Source of the DNA: Carposina sasakii
Taxonomy: Eukaryota; Arthropoda; Insecta; Lepidoptera; Carposinidae
NCBI GenBank assembly: GCA_014607495.2
Contig: CP053148.1
Span: 11,284,001 to 11,348,000 of the forward strand
DNA length: 64,000 nucleotides
Direction: 5' to 3'
Made by a program: the position numbers and the translations under genes. Under the pieces are notes generated by a model. The model worked only from the letters and a program-made list of their open reading frames with translations, was not told where the DNA came from and did not search any database. This document shows positions 37,001 to 45,864 of the stretch, piece after piece (the stretch's first letter is position 1; each line of letters opens with the position of its first letter).

Positions 37001-37260
37001 CACTTGACCGGCGCCTGTCGGACACGCCAGTGTCGCCTCCGGAGCCGCCGGGCACTTGGGGCCTTCCTAGATTACTACTCATGGGGGGGGGGGGGGGTTT
37101 GGACCGTAACCCGCCACGCTGGTCCAATGCGTGTTGGCGGGTGGCCAGAGCCTCGTTCGTTGTTCTGCAGGGTGCACCGCGAGCAGGTGAGGATGGCTTG
37201 GGTCCCGTTAGAAGTTATATGGGACCCCATGCACCCCATCTATTTATCTATAGATATAAC
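34040..37260 (-). mobile_element. RTE-like LINE insertion with 3' microsatellite tail
   Basis: Comprises the ORF, a GC-rich 5' leader (about 37128-37240) and, just after the stop, the tail ATGATGATGATAGATAGATAG on the minus strand, typical of RTE elements. It interrupts an older inverted-repeat element. Short AACAAC copies at 34035-34042 and 37269-37290 may be the target duplication; exact ends are uncertain. Confidence 0.8.
34077..37127 (-). CDS. RTE-clade LINE endonuclease-reverse transcriptase, intact ORF
   Basis: Single 1016-codon ORF of a non-LTR retrotransposon. Residues about 70-310 are an AP-type endonuclease (VTYNARTL at 74, SEVRRQG from 105, GDFNA 211-215, SDH 303-305). Residues about 500-830 are the reverse transcriptase (KAPGDDG 533-539, KNYRPISLL, FVDYEKAFD, QRGVRQGDVISP, catalytic FADD 760-763, YLGQTV). 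The C-terminal part has the KWQWAGHIAR and GRPPARWTDD signatures of RTE-like elements. The start is uncertain: the first Met precedes a poly-Pro run encoded by a G homopolymer at 37084-37097, and MDHRRG at residue 65 is an alternative start directly before the endonuclease. Catalytic motifs are present, so the copy may be recent and possibly active. Confidence 0.96.
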   Translation of the reverse strand: MDQRGGLRSKPPPPPMSSNLGRPQVPGGSGGDTGVSDRRRSSAGARGAKNPRAGSNCTTTNATKMDHRRGLSLVTYNARTLKEDTKLDELEEEMSKLRWDIVGLSEVRRQGEDTITLKSGNLLYHREGDHKSQGGVGFIVHKSLVNSIESITSVSSRVAYLILRVSKRYSLKVIQVYAPTSTHPDDEVEVMYEDISTAIHTSKTHFCVVMGDFNAKLGKRGENELKVGQFGSGDRNPRGQRLADFLEMEGLFMMNSFFKKPPHRKWTWLHPNKHTRNEIDFILTTDRRIFNDVSVINRVKTGSDHRMVRGSLNINVKRERSRLVKSTLRPSSVHIQNPESFQLELTNRFACLEDCMSVDDINNRLVETVHTVGSKFFRPNRRNRPQKLTGHTLNLMAERRAMSLQSSDDAEAYRQLNRRISKSLRHDIRSFNTRCIKETIERNQGSKVFARELSIGQSQLTKLRTEDGSVASTIPEVLREIERFYGQLYTSVAKPVRLGKDPRAKLTRHYTEDIPDISLYEIRTALKQLKNNKAPGDDGITSELLRAGGTPVLKVLQRLFNSVLLEGVTPEAWNRSVVVLFFKKGDKALLKNYRPISLLSHVYKLFSRVITNRLARRFDDFQPPEQAGFRKGFSTIDHIHTLRQIIQKTEEYNRPLCLAFVDYEKAFDSIETWAVLRSLQRCHIDHRYIEVLKCLYSNATMSVRVQERSTEPISLQRGVRQGDVISPKLFTNAVEDAFKLLEWKGLGININGEYITHLRFADDIVVMAESLKDLSIMLYGLNRVSQQVGLKMNMDKTKIMSNVHVPPTPVLVGSSMLEVVDEYVYLGQTVKLGKSNFEKEVTRRIQLGWAAFGKLRSLFVSKIPQSLKTKVFNQCVLPVMTYGAETWSLTMCLIKKLRIAQRAMERAMLGISLRDRIRNEEVRRRTKITDIAKRSSKLKWQWAGHIARRTDGRWSRKVLEWIPRIGKRSVGRPPARWTDDLVKVAGVGWMQAASDRSEWRLLGEAYVQQWTSQGCK

Positions 37261-38258
37261 AATAATATCATATATCTATTGTTATAACAACGCACGAGCC
37301 GAGCCAGCAGCGACCGGCGGCGGTGTGTCAGAAGCGAATCGCTTTTGTAAAAGGAAACAGTTAGGTTAGGTCACATTAAAGATAAAGTAAATAATAATAA
37401 TAAAAATTACTACCTGTATATAATTTGTCCCAAATAAAAATGGCATCCTTGTAAACAAATTCCTTCAAAATTTGTTCGAGGACTCATTATTGCAGATTTT
37501 TCGAAATCTAAAACACATACTTTTGTTAAAATAAGTTGTGTTTACCCACATAATATTACATAAATTTGGTAAACAATAAACAACTAAATAAATATTATGC
37601 GAACTAAAACATTATGCTACTTGAAATTAGGCATTTTAAAAAGTGTCATTATAAAAAGCAGACCAAACGTACATTTGGGAACTGTGAGTTTGGGAAATGA
37701 AACAAAATTATATGATAATTTGGGAAATGAATATTCGGTGTAATAAAATTAACAAAACGTTATTTGGGAAGTGAAAATTTGGCAAACAATTTTCGGCGAA
37801 AAGGCAGAGAACCGAACAAAATATATATTTTTTACAATGAACAGGATAGTCTGATTCACTATTTTTAAGTACATATTAGACCATAAAAACTTTTAGGTAA
37901 AATTTGTGTTAAAAATTGTGTAGGTACTTACAGTTGTGTACTTATAGTAGATAATAGTTAAGTAGTAGTTATGATTGTTTCTTATATTAAAATAAAAATT
38001 ATGATACACTGGTTCTCTACCTAACAACAGATCTAACTGAACAATTGTTTTTGCATAGATTGCGTAGGCTTAGTTATTTTGTAGATAGATAAGTACTGCC
38101 TATATTGTTTCTAGTTTGACTGAACTGAAAATAATAAGCTGTTACTTATTAGGTACAAACCCAGTTTAGATTCGCGACACGAATGTGTGAAAATATTACC
38201 GATACATCACATTTCCATATATCGTCGTTTTAAACTTAAGGTAGGTAAAATTGTTTAC

Positions 38259-38421
38259 CTTTCCTCCCTTTAAGTTCCTGTGTATCCCCTAGATGGGGCA
38301 GAGGCAAACTGTGGAGTTCTCCGCCATCCCGCTCAGTTTTAAAATGCACGGTCTTGCCTACTTTCTTCGTCTCTGCAATGATGATCCGGCCACGTAGTTT
38401 TGGTTTATAAAAAAAAATCAT
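38259..38421 (-). other. candidate first coding exon (alternative 5' exon of NCKX-A or unknown gene)
   Basis: An ATG opens 54 codons (MIFFYKPKLRGRIIIAETKK, then a Gly/Leu/His-rich stretch ending KGRK) followed by a good donor, AAAG|gtaaac, leaving one base. That phase fits exon 2 of NCKX-A (28992-29062), but phase alone agrees one time in three. No membrane segment or signal peptide. A TATTTTATAA stretch lies about 90 bp upstream. Confidence 0.3.
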
Positions 38422-38689
38422 TTTAGTATAGTTTTTGAATTTCCTTTAGTTTGTTTGATGAAAGCACAAGGATTTAAGATTTACTTTAATATAGAGTGTT
38501 ATAAAATATCCACCCATCACACATATTCGCATGTCAATCAAGTGCGAAACAATGCCTGATTGCATGTGGCCTTCACCCGTCAAAGATCTCACTTTAATGA
38601 TTAACCTTACAGTGACTCATTTAAAATGCTTCGTGATCATAATAATTAGCTAGAAGTGCTCAAATCTCATAATTAATCCTAATTGTGAC

Positions 38690-39300
38690 TGAAGTCGGCC
38701 GCTGCTTCTATGAGTCGACGCGCGGGCGCATCACACTCCGCGCATGGGAAGGGCCAATAAAGTTGACGTTTGACCCCACGGATTATTGAAATCATAACTA
38801 GTTACGTCACCTCAACATTTGTATATACTTATAATGTACGGCATATATTGAAGAAATGTTATTTTAAACACATATCTTTAAAACATTGCTCGTAACCTTG
38901 ACTCATTGAAGTCTTCAGCTGAATTGAAGTCGGCGCGGCGTCAGAAGTATCGTAAATGTATTAAAACGTGGAGTGTGCCGATTATGTCGCCCATTCTGGG
39001 AGTCACTCCCGCACTGCGCCCGAGTGCCGCCCGACGTAAGTACGTGTATTGTATGGAAATAAATAATTGGCCCCCGTATTCTTCTTTTGACGAGCTCTCC
39101 GGCGGGTCCATTATGTTCGTTTGAGCGTAAGCGGCCGCATTCGGACGCTAGTGGCGACGTCCCCGGTCGCCTGCGTCGCGCTCCTCGATACCACAGCAAT
39201 ATGAATACCTCCGATCGAGGTACGGATCTACTCCATATATTTCACTATTTTACGAATCCTCTCTCGGGTGTGTCTTGACGGCTCACCTAGTTCCGGTGAA
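38690..39300. promoter_or_regulatory. GC- and CpG-rich patch, possible promoter/5' exon of NCKX-B
   Basis: Markedly richer in CG than the surrounding DNA (CGACGCGCGGGCGC, GGCGCGGCGTC). On the plus strand ATGTCGCCCATTCTGGGAG begins an 18-codon reading ended by a consensus donor CGAC|gtaagt at 39034. It leaves one base, which fits the two leading bases of NCKX-B exon 45865. No transcript evidence. Confidence 0.3.
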
Positions 39301-41583
39301 GTGCACGTTTATCCTGCAAAGTTACGATAGCAGAGGTCGAAATCGGGTGCAATTCTTGGTGATTGGATAGGTCATTCACAACTGGGATGTGAAGTGGACC
39401 TGGGGAAGATGTTGAATGCAATCTGTGTGCCGGTTACTAATAGTGTATATGGTGACAATTATTACCCTAGGGTGGCACGTCCTGTAAGTATTGAAGGAGA
39501 TATAGAAGATGCTGAACGGACCAGGTATAAAGATAGCTTTATCTAATATACTTACTGTTAGCGTTTCTATGAACTTGTAAATATGTAATTGTTAAAATGT
39601 AGTCTAGTTAATGGTGTACATGTCCAGGAAACACGGGAGTGGTCAGCACAGTCCGAATACAATGACCATCGGTCTTTTTGTAAGCGAATTAGTGTCGTAT
39701 TAGTTTAACAAGTTAATATGAATCTGCTGGCGAGCTTGTTACCGGATTTCAGGGATCATTTGTGAACGAAGTGCGGGTAGGTACTGTAAAATTGTGGGCA
39801 ATACATCTAATGTTACAGCTAGACACGTTACTAACATTAACTACGACGTGCAGGCGTACGAAGAGTATCCCTGAGGGGATCGTATATCAATTGTGTCTAG
39901 TACCTGAATAGTTGAGCTGTAGGTACATCAATGGGCTACTATTTTTAGAACTTCTCGGCTAATGGTTCTTAGAATGGCATCTTTAATTACTAAGTGCCCG
40001 TCAATCTATGGTATCACAACATAAATTATGACCAGAACCTTTTAGGGCGCTGTAACATCAATGTATCTTTAGCCAGCATTGTCAATATTGTATAGAGTAT
40101 TCTTAGGTGTCTGATAGTCATATCATGTTACATATTACCTTTAAATTTTGCAAATGCGAGTCATCATAACAGTAAGCTGATCAATCAAAAATATTTTAAA
40201 ATTTTGAATCCACCTACTGGCGTTATTAAGGTGACAAATGTTAGGGATGTAATATTAAAACTTTAGCTTTAGTATTATCCACCTATCATTCGTTTGCGAA
40301 AGTGCAAGTTATCGGAAACTCCAGCTTTTGTATTTGTAGCATCATCTGCTGAAAAATAAAATCTTAAAATACTAGTAAAGAAAAAAGTTTTACCTACACA
40401 AAGAACCCGGAATACTTCGTTGGTTGTCTAAAATGGAGCGAAATCTAACCCAGTAACCAAGCAATATAAACTAGCAAGCCGCGGAAACAACAGTAATTTG
40501 AGTTTTCGTCAAGTGGCTAAATATTGTCGATTACACATTGTGTTTGTGATAAGGTAATTTGCTGAGTTGTTTGGTCAGGATGCTTAAACTTGGTAGGGGA
40601 GGGCGTGTGGAGCCGGCTGTGCGCCTCATCCGGTCACTCGCGCAAATTGACAATTGCTCGTCGACGCCTCAGGGCTGTCGCCGACAATTTAAGGACGTCT
40701 TCACGTGATATTTCCAATTCAAACCATCAAAATCTAAGCTGAAAACTAAAATTGGCGGACACGAAGTGTGTATCTAGAACATGTAACAAATTGTCAGTCT
40801 TCATCGGCTACGTTCGGCCTTGGAAACGGCATGGCTACGAAGACTGATTCGACGTTAATGCGATCATCCTGTCTTCTTTGATATGTCAATTTCCTTCGGC
40901 GTGCACCGATGATGTACCTGTGTCTAAACAAACTACATCACGCTCTACTTACCATTAAACTAAAACATTACTTTCCGGGAACTTGAGTGGACTCATTTGT
41001 AGTTTCATAAACGCTTTTGATGTTTTTTGTAAGAGGTGTTATATTAATTCCTTAATCTAGCCATTCCCTATAGAGAGGTGACGTAGTTGTGACATAGGTT
41101 TATGCGGTTTATGTAAATTACAAAGTACTAATACATACCTATATTTATTGCACCTATGTAAAAAGGCGTCATAATATGAACACAAAAGTTATAATTTCAA
41201 TAATATCACTTCATTTGTATTACTCGTAGCTACCCTAAAAATAAGAGTCAAGTGAACGAGTGTGTTCGGGTTAGGATTACGGATAAAAAAAACACGGAAT
41301 CAAATAATAATAAAACAAATGGATAAAGTAAGACGGCATTAAGTACACAATTAATTATATGTTCGATTGTGATACTTATAAAAGATTATTTATTTCTTAA
41401 TGTACCAAGAGCTCTCTAGACAAGGATACGAGGAAGTACTTCAATTTTAACATTATCGAACAAAATATTATATGAATATGCTGTCATTTGTTTTTTCTCC
41501 TTTTTTTCTTAATGTAGTTTTGTAGTTTCTTAGAATTTGTTTAATTGCACATGTTACCCTGTTTTTAACAATTTCTCTTTACT
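39301..41583. other. no gene seen
   Basis: Intergenic sequence. A short ATG frame at 39409-39483 ends at CCT|gtaagt but encodes nothing recognisable; a small GC-rich spot lies at 40590-40700. Confidence 0.45.
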
Positions 41584-41705
41584 TGCTTGGCTTGCTGGAA
41601 GAGATCTCTGGTAGAGATAAGCTTGCCATTGTACATGCATCTCTTCTTTAATGTTGTATGCCATATTTCTTTTTGTGTGTGTGCAATAAAGAATAAAGAA
41701 AGAAT
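41584..41705 (+). mobile_element. jockey/CR1-like LINE 3' tail
   Basis: GCTTGGCTTGCTGGAAGAGA followed by GTGTGTGTGCAATAAAGAAT repeats, a common 3' end of lepidopteran non-LTR elements. Confidence 0.65.
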
Positions 41706-41768
41706 AAAGAAAATATTATATATCAATTATTTTACTCACATGGCAATGCAAATACAAATTCTTTTAAA

Positions 41769-41837
41769 TGTAATCCTCTTAGATAGGAATTATTTTATAA
41801 TAAAAGCATATTTTGATTCATGTCTAAGAGGATTACA
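41769..41837 (+). repeat. perfect 15-bp stem-loop
   Basis: TGTAATCCTCTTAGA and TCTAAGAGGATTACA are separated by 39 nt. Could be transcribed as a hairpin or be the ends of a tiny fold-back element. Confidence 0.5.
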
Positions 41838-42887
41838 TAATTGTATAGGTATTTGTGTCGCCATGTATAATATATTTTGATTTCTAAAGGTTGTTATATT
41901 TTATATAAAATAATAAGATGCTTTTATTCTACACATGATACGTAAAATAAACTATAATAGTTAAAATATACTTACATATACTACTATATAGGTAATACTG
42001 AAGCAACCTGTAAATAATGAAAAGAGCATACGTTTTTGCAAAAATAAGCGGCTTCAAATTTAGGGCAGATTCTCATAATGATCAAATAGCCTATCTGAAG
42101 GATAAAGTTGTTATTATCTTGATCTTATTTTCTGAACCATTAAAAAATCCACCCTTAGGGTTTATGAATTCCTATATTGTTTGGTTTTTATTTGATAGTT
42201 AACGCCGGCAACTTCATTCGGGCAATCATCGTTATTTACATTCTACCAAAAATGAAATGAAAAAAAATTAAAATGAACTTCTTATTCATTCAGTTTTTTT
42301 ACCAGCAGTTTTCATCATTAACTGGTCTATAATATTTGCGTGAAAGAAATAAACGTCCTTATATCTAAACAGGCAGACGCCCACGACTCCGTCCACGTAA
42401 ACTTTAGTATTACTGCTATTTCCTGTTCCTGTGGAAATTTCTGGAAATATTTTCTTAGCGGATGCTTCATCATAATATAGACCTAAGCTGTAAGCCAAAC
42501 TTCAACCCGATGGGTTCTGTATGTATGGGCTGTGCGTTAATCGAGTTATAGAGATCGTTTTATAAGTCTTAGATTAATAATAGGTCTTCGCTCCGAAGCG
42601 GAGCGAATCTTTATTCTAAGTTATAAGTATTACTTACCTACATATATTAACAAACGTAAATTTAAATAACCAATCTTGAAAGATTTATGCAAACCTTCAA
42701 CTATTTTTATACAAAATTTAAAATTGATAAACAAATCTGACACGTCTAAGATTGAACATTGTATAAAAATCTATGGAGTATCTGCCCTTTGACAAAGTTT
42801 AACCTAAATAATGAAATAACGATGAGAGTCTTTTTGATATCGATGTAGTACACATTGGCTATAGTTAGGAGGGATTCAGTTATACTA

Positions 42888-43018
42888 TTTCGGAATTCTC
42901 CATACTATCTGGAAAAATAAACATGTGATTTCAAGTCTGAAATTTTGTGGGTAGGTTCCTTTTAGTGGGCTATTTACATAGATTTTCGCTTAACATACCC
43001 TTTCTGTTACACCCTGTA
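42888..43018. mobile_element. right half of a TACAGGGTGTAAC-family MITE
   Basis: Nearly identical, in inverted orientation, to 43554-43686, and forms the left arm of a larger palindrome. Confidence 0.8.
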
Positions 43019-43024
43019 TATATA

Positions 43025-43546
43025 CATAATAATCACACCTCTTTCCCGGAGGGGTAGGCAGAGATCACGGATCTCCATTTGCTACGATCCTAACACACCT
43101 CTTTCGCTTCATCTACTTTCATGATATTCTTCATGCACGCTCGTCGGTTTAGGGTACTCTTGACCTGACCTTTCTTTAGAATTTCACCAATTTGCTACTA
43201 TACATTTACCATATACTTAGGTATATATGTGATAAAATTAAACACATTGTAAGTATTCCTATCTGATATTGACGATAGTATCGAACCTTGTAATACAAGG
43301 ATCATTATGTAGTATTAGATATGTAATTTTTATATCATTATCGTTAAACGGATGTCAATATTGATATTTACTTCCCGTAATATAAGGTTATTAATACCTA
43401 TGTATATTATTATAGCACTTATAATTTTCTTTATCTTATTTATTATACACAAGATTGCGTAATAAAATAGTCTACTATAAGTCAAATATGGTCGAATAAA
43501 ACCGTGATCTCTGCCTACCCCTCCGGGAAAGAGGCGTGATTTTTAT
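43025..43546. mobile_element. insert with CACGCCTCTTTCCCGGAGGG inverted ends
   Basis: Ends ATCACACCTCTTTCCCGGAG..GGTAGGCAGAGATCACGG and its complement at 43497-43546, between the two MITE arms. The same end sequence recurs near 51920-51965. Confidence 0.65.
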
Positions 43547-43553
43547 GTATGTA

Positions 43554-43817
43554 TACAGGGTGTAACAGAAAGGGTATGTTAAGCGAAAATCTATGTAAAT
43601 AGCCCACTAAAAGGAACCTACCCACAAAATTTCAGACTTGAAATCATATGTTTATTTTTCCAGATAGTATGGAGAATTACGAAACAACTCAGGAATGTTC
43701 ATACAATCTTGAAAAGTAAACATTTGATTTCGAGTCTCAAATTTTGGAAATAGGTTCTTTATAGTAGGCTATTTACATAGATTTTCGCTTAACATACCCT
43801 TTCTGTTACACCCTGTA
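43554..43817. mobile_element. MITE, TACAGGGTGTAAC family, full length
   Basis: TACAGGGTGTAACAGAAAGG to the complementary terminus; internal halves are themselves imperfect inverted repeats around CATACAATCTTG. Confidence 0.85.
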
Positions 43818-44259
43818 TATGTATGGTCGAATAAGTAACGATCAAATAATGACGAGGAAAGGAAAAAAGTATTTTTTTAAATAAAAATATACTTATCAAT
43901 ATTAAATATTTTGCTATATGTAGACATATTAAAACGCATATGCATTAAAAATGAGTAAAATGTAATGGTTACCTGAACTGGGGTAATTGTGCCGATCTCA
44001 AATTAATGTGAATAGGATAAGAAGAGCTAGGAGTAGCAACGCTGATTCATCATGGCTAGCTCGACTCGTCATATCTTTAATATCCACAAATCATAATAAG
44101 GTAGGAAGAAATGTAGGTACGAGTATGTAGTGCTACGCGAGCTATGAAAACTCATTGTACGCGAGTAAAAAGGGGCACTTCTTTTAGCGCAATATTATTT
44201 AGTCCGCGTTAAACGACTCCATAAGCTTACATACGACACGATTGATAGTGATGAAATTA

Positions 44260-44425
44260 TACAGGGTGTGACAAAAGGGATGTTCGATAGGGGCTAAGCA
44301 AAATAAAATGAAAAAAGGCCATTGTAGAGAACCTATAAACAAAATTTAAGACTGGAAATCACTTTTTTCAAGATTGTATGAACATTCCTTAGCAATATTC
44401 TATAACAATCTGTTACACCTGTACA
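44260..44425. mobile_element. degenerate TACAGGGTGT MITE
   Basis: Starts TACAGGGTGTGACAAAAGGG and ends TGTTACACCTGTACA, with deletions. A further half copy is at about 44996-45125. Confidence 0.55.
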
Positions 44426-45132
44426 TAATATAGGTAAAATAAAATAAATGGATTGCCAAAGATATAATATCCCATAATGAAAAGCCGACTATAATCATTA
44501 GTTATTTGCAATACGATCAGGAAATTTCCGCTGATTATTTGATTCACAATTAAAGTTCAAATTGTGTGTATAAAATCGGTTTTCTACGATGTGCGATCTA
44601 GCTCGATCTCTGGTAAAATGTGGGGTAAAAGGTAATTGGAAAATTTTGTGACTCTTTATTATCTACATCTTGCTATTTTATGCTTTAATTATGAAGCTAC
44701 GAAGGAATGAAGAAAATGTAATAAATCAATTATCGACGATGTAAGTCAATGACTGAGGTCAAGAGTCCCTTCTGAAAGGGATCAATCAAATCAGCTTTAT
44801 GAGTTCTTTTAATAAATATTCAATTTATTAATTTAGTGTTTAGGTATTTGGTATATTACCTTACCGCCGTGGAAGTACAAGTAGGTATACTATATCCTGT
44901 CTGATACCAATTTTATTTGTCTTGCATGGCAATATTCACACACAAGAACAGGTACTCGTAAGTACAAAGTTATAAAAATAATGCTTATGAAGGCATGTCC
45001 CCATCACATGTTTATTTAATAACATTTATATTTCTCCATACTATTAAATAAACATGTGATTTCCAGTCTTTTTTGTAGAAAAATTTCCTATTTCGCTTAA
45101 CATACCCCTTTTGTTACATCCTATATACATAC

Positions 45133-45310
45133 ATACATATCATCACGCCCATTATCCCCCAAAGAGGTTGGGCAAAAGTGTGCAAATTACACAACCACTT
45201 TTCAACAGTTAGCCTACTATGTCCCACGTGGTAAGAGGTGAGCCTACCGCCGTTTTTCGGTCCATAAATTCAACAATCTAGCGATCGGTAACTAATCCAA
45301 CCACGGGCAG
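45133..45310 (+). repeat. ATCACGCCCATTATCCCC repeat
   Basis: AAAGAGGTTGGGCAAAAGTG and GGTGAGCCTACCGCCG blocks are shared with 58540-58650 and, inverted, with 58965-59100. Confidence 0.6.
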
Positions 45311-45504
45311 GTAAGGTTGACTTTAGGTCATAACTCATAAGGTAGTAGTCGAACCCACTTACATCCTATATTATGTTAGTATTTTATTGGCTGGGCCATA
45401 GTTTTGGTAATAACTTTAAGTCAACGTATGCATAAGTTCGAGGCTGTCTTACTGGCTAAAGCCTAGCAAGTAGCTAAGTAAAATTGACATTGTAGAATGA
45501 TCTG

Positions 45505-45655
45505 GGGGCAATTCTCGAAAAGTCTCGAGTAGGAACGAAGCCGAAACGGAACCGTTGTAGACGCTCAGAACAAAGTAATGATTACTTTACGGTGACGTTA
45601 TTAGACACATTTCAGCCTAAGACAGATATTTGTTTTTATTGTCATACTCGCGCCC
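45505..45655 (+). repeat. single end of the AATTCTCGAAAAGTCTCGAG element
   Basis: Matches the left arm of 13853-14300 closely, including GAAGCCGAAACGGAACCGTT, without the right arm. Confidence 0.7.
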
Positions 45656-45864
45656 GGGCTCTTGGCGCATAGGTATTGTCGCTTCGAACAAAAAAACCAA
45701 ATATGAGGCCACTAGGCTCTAGGCCTAAGAAAGCCTCCTGCTTGTTCTAATGGAATATGTTTGACCATCAGTAATGTGTGAATTAGCTAGGCTTTCTACC
45801 ATAGAGCTATATCTGTACTTCGTACATAACTAAAGACTCAACCGCTGTTTCATTATGATTTCAG

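Larger units (their letters stand above)
33636..37806. mobile_element. inverted-repeat element split by the RTE LINE
   Basis: The left arm (about 33636-33762) and right arm (about 37640-37806) are inverted copies sharing CCTTTTCGCCGAAAATTG and repeats of TTTCCCAAAT. The core beside the LINE (TTAGGTTA run, ACGCACGAGCCGAGC, GCGAATCGCTTTTGTAAA) matches the core of the element at 1566-2389. A second small repeat (33763-33848) has inserted inside the left arm. Confidence 0.7.

Noticed and set aside
38906..39124. 72-codon ORF as a complete small protein
   Set aside because: Its first in-frame ATG is internal and the reading crosses a consensus splice donor; better seen as a possible first exon.
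39409..39483. ATG frame ending at CCT|gtaagt as NCKX-B exon 1
   Set aside because: It ends in phase 0, which does not fit the next exon, and has no membrane segment.
42286..42498. 70-codon minus-strand ORF
   Set aside because: Contains the translated end of the ACTAGTGG repeat and no known domain.
45133..45310. Conserved regulatory block shared with 58965-59100
   Set aside because: Three copies in both orientations indicate a dispersed repeat.
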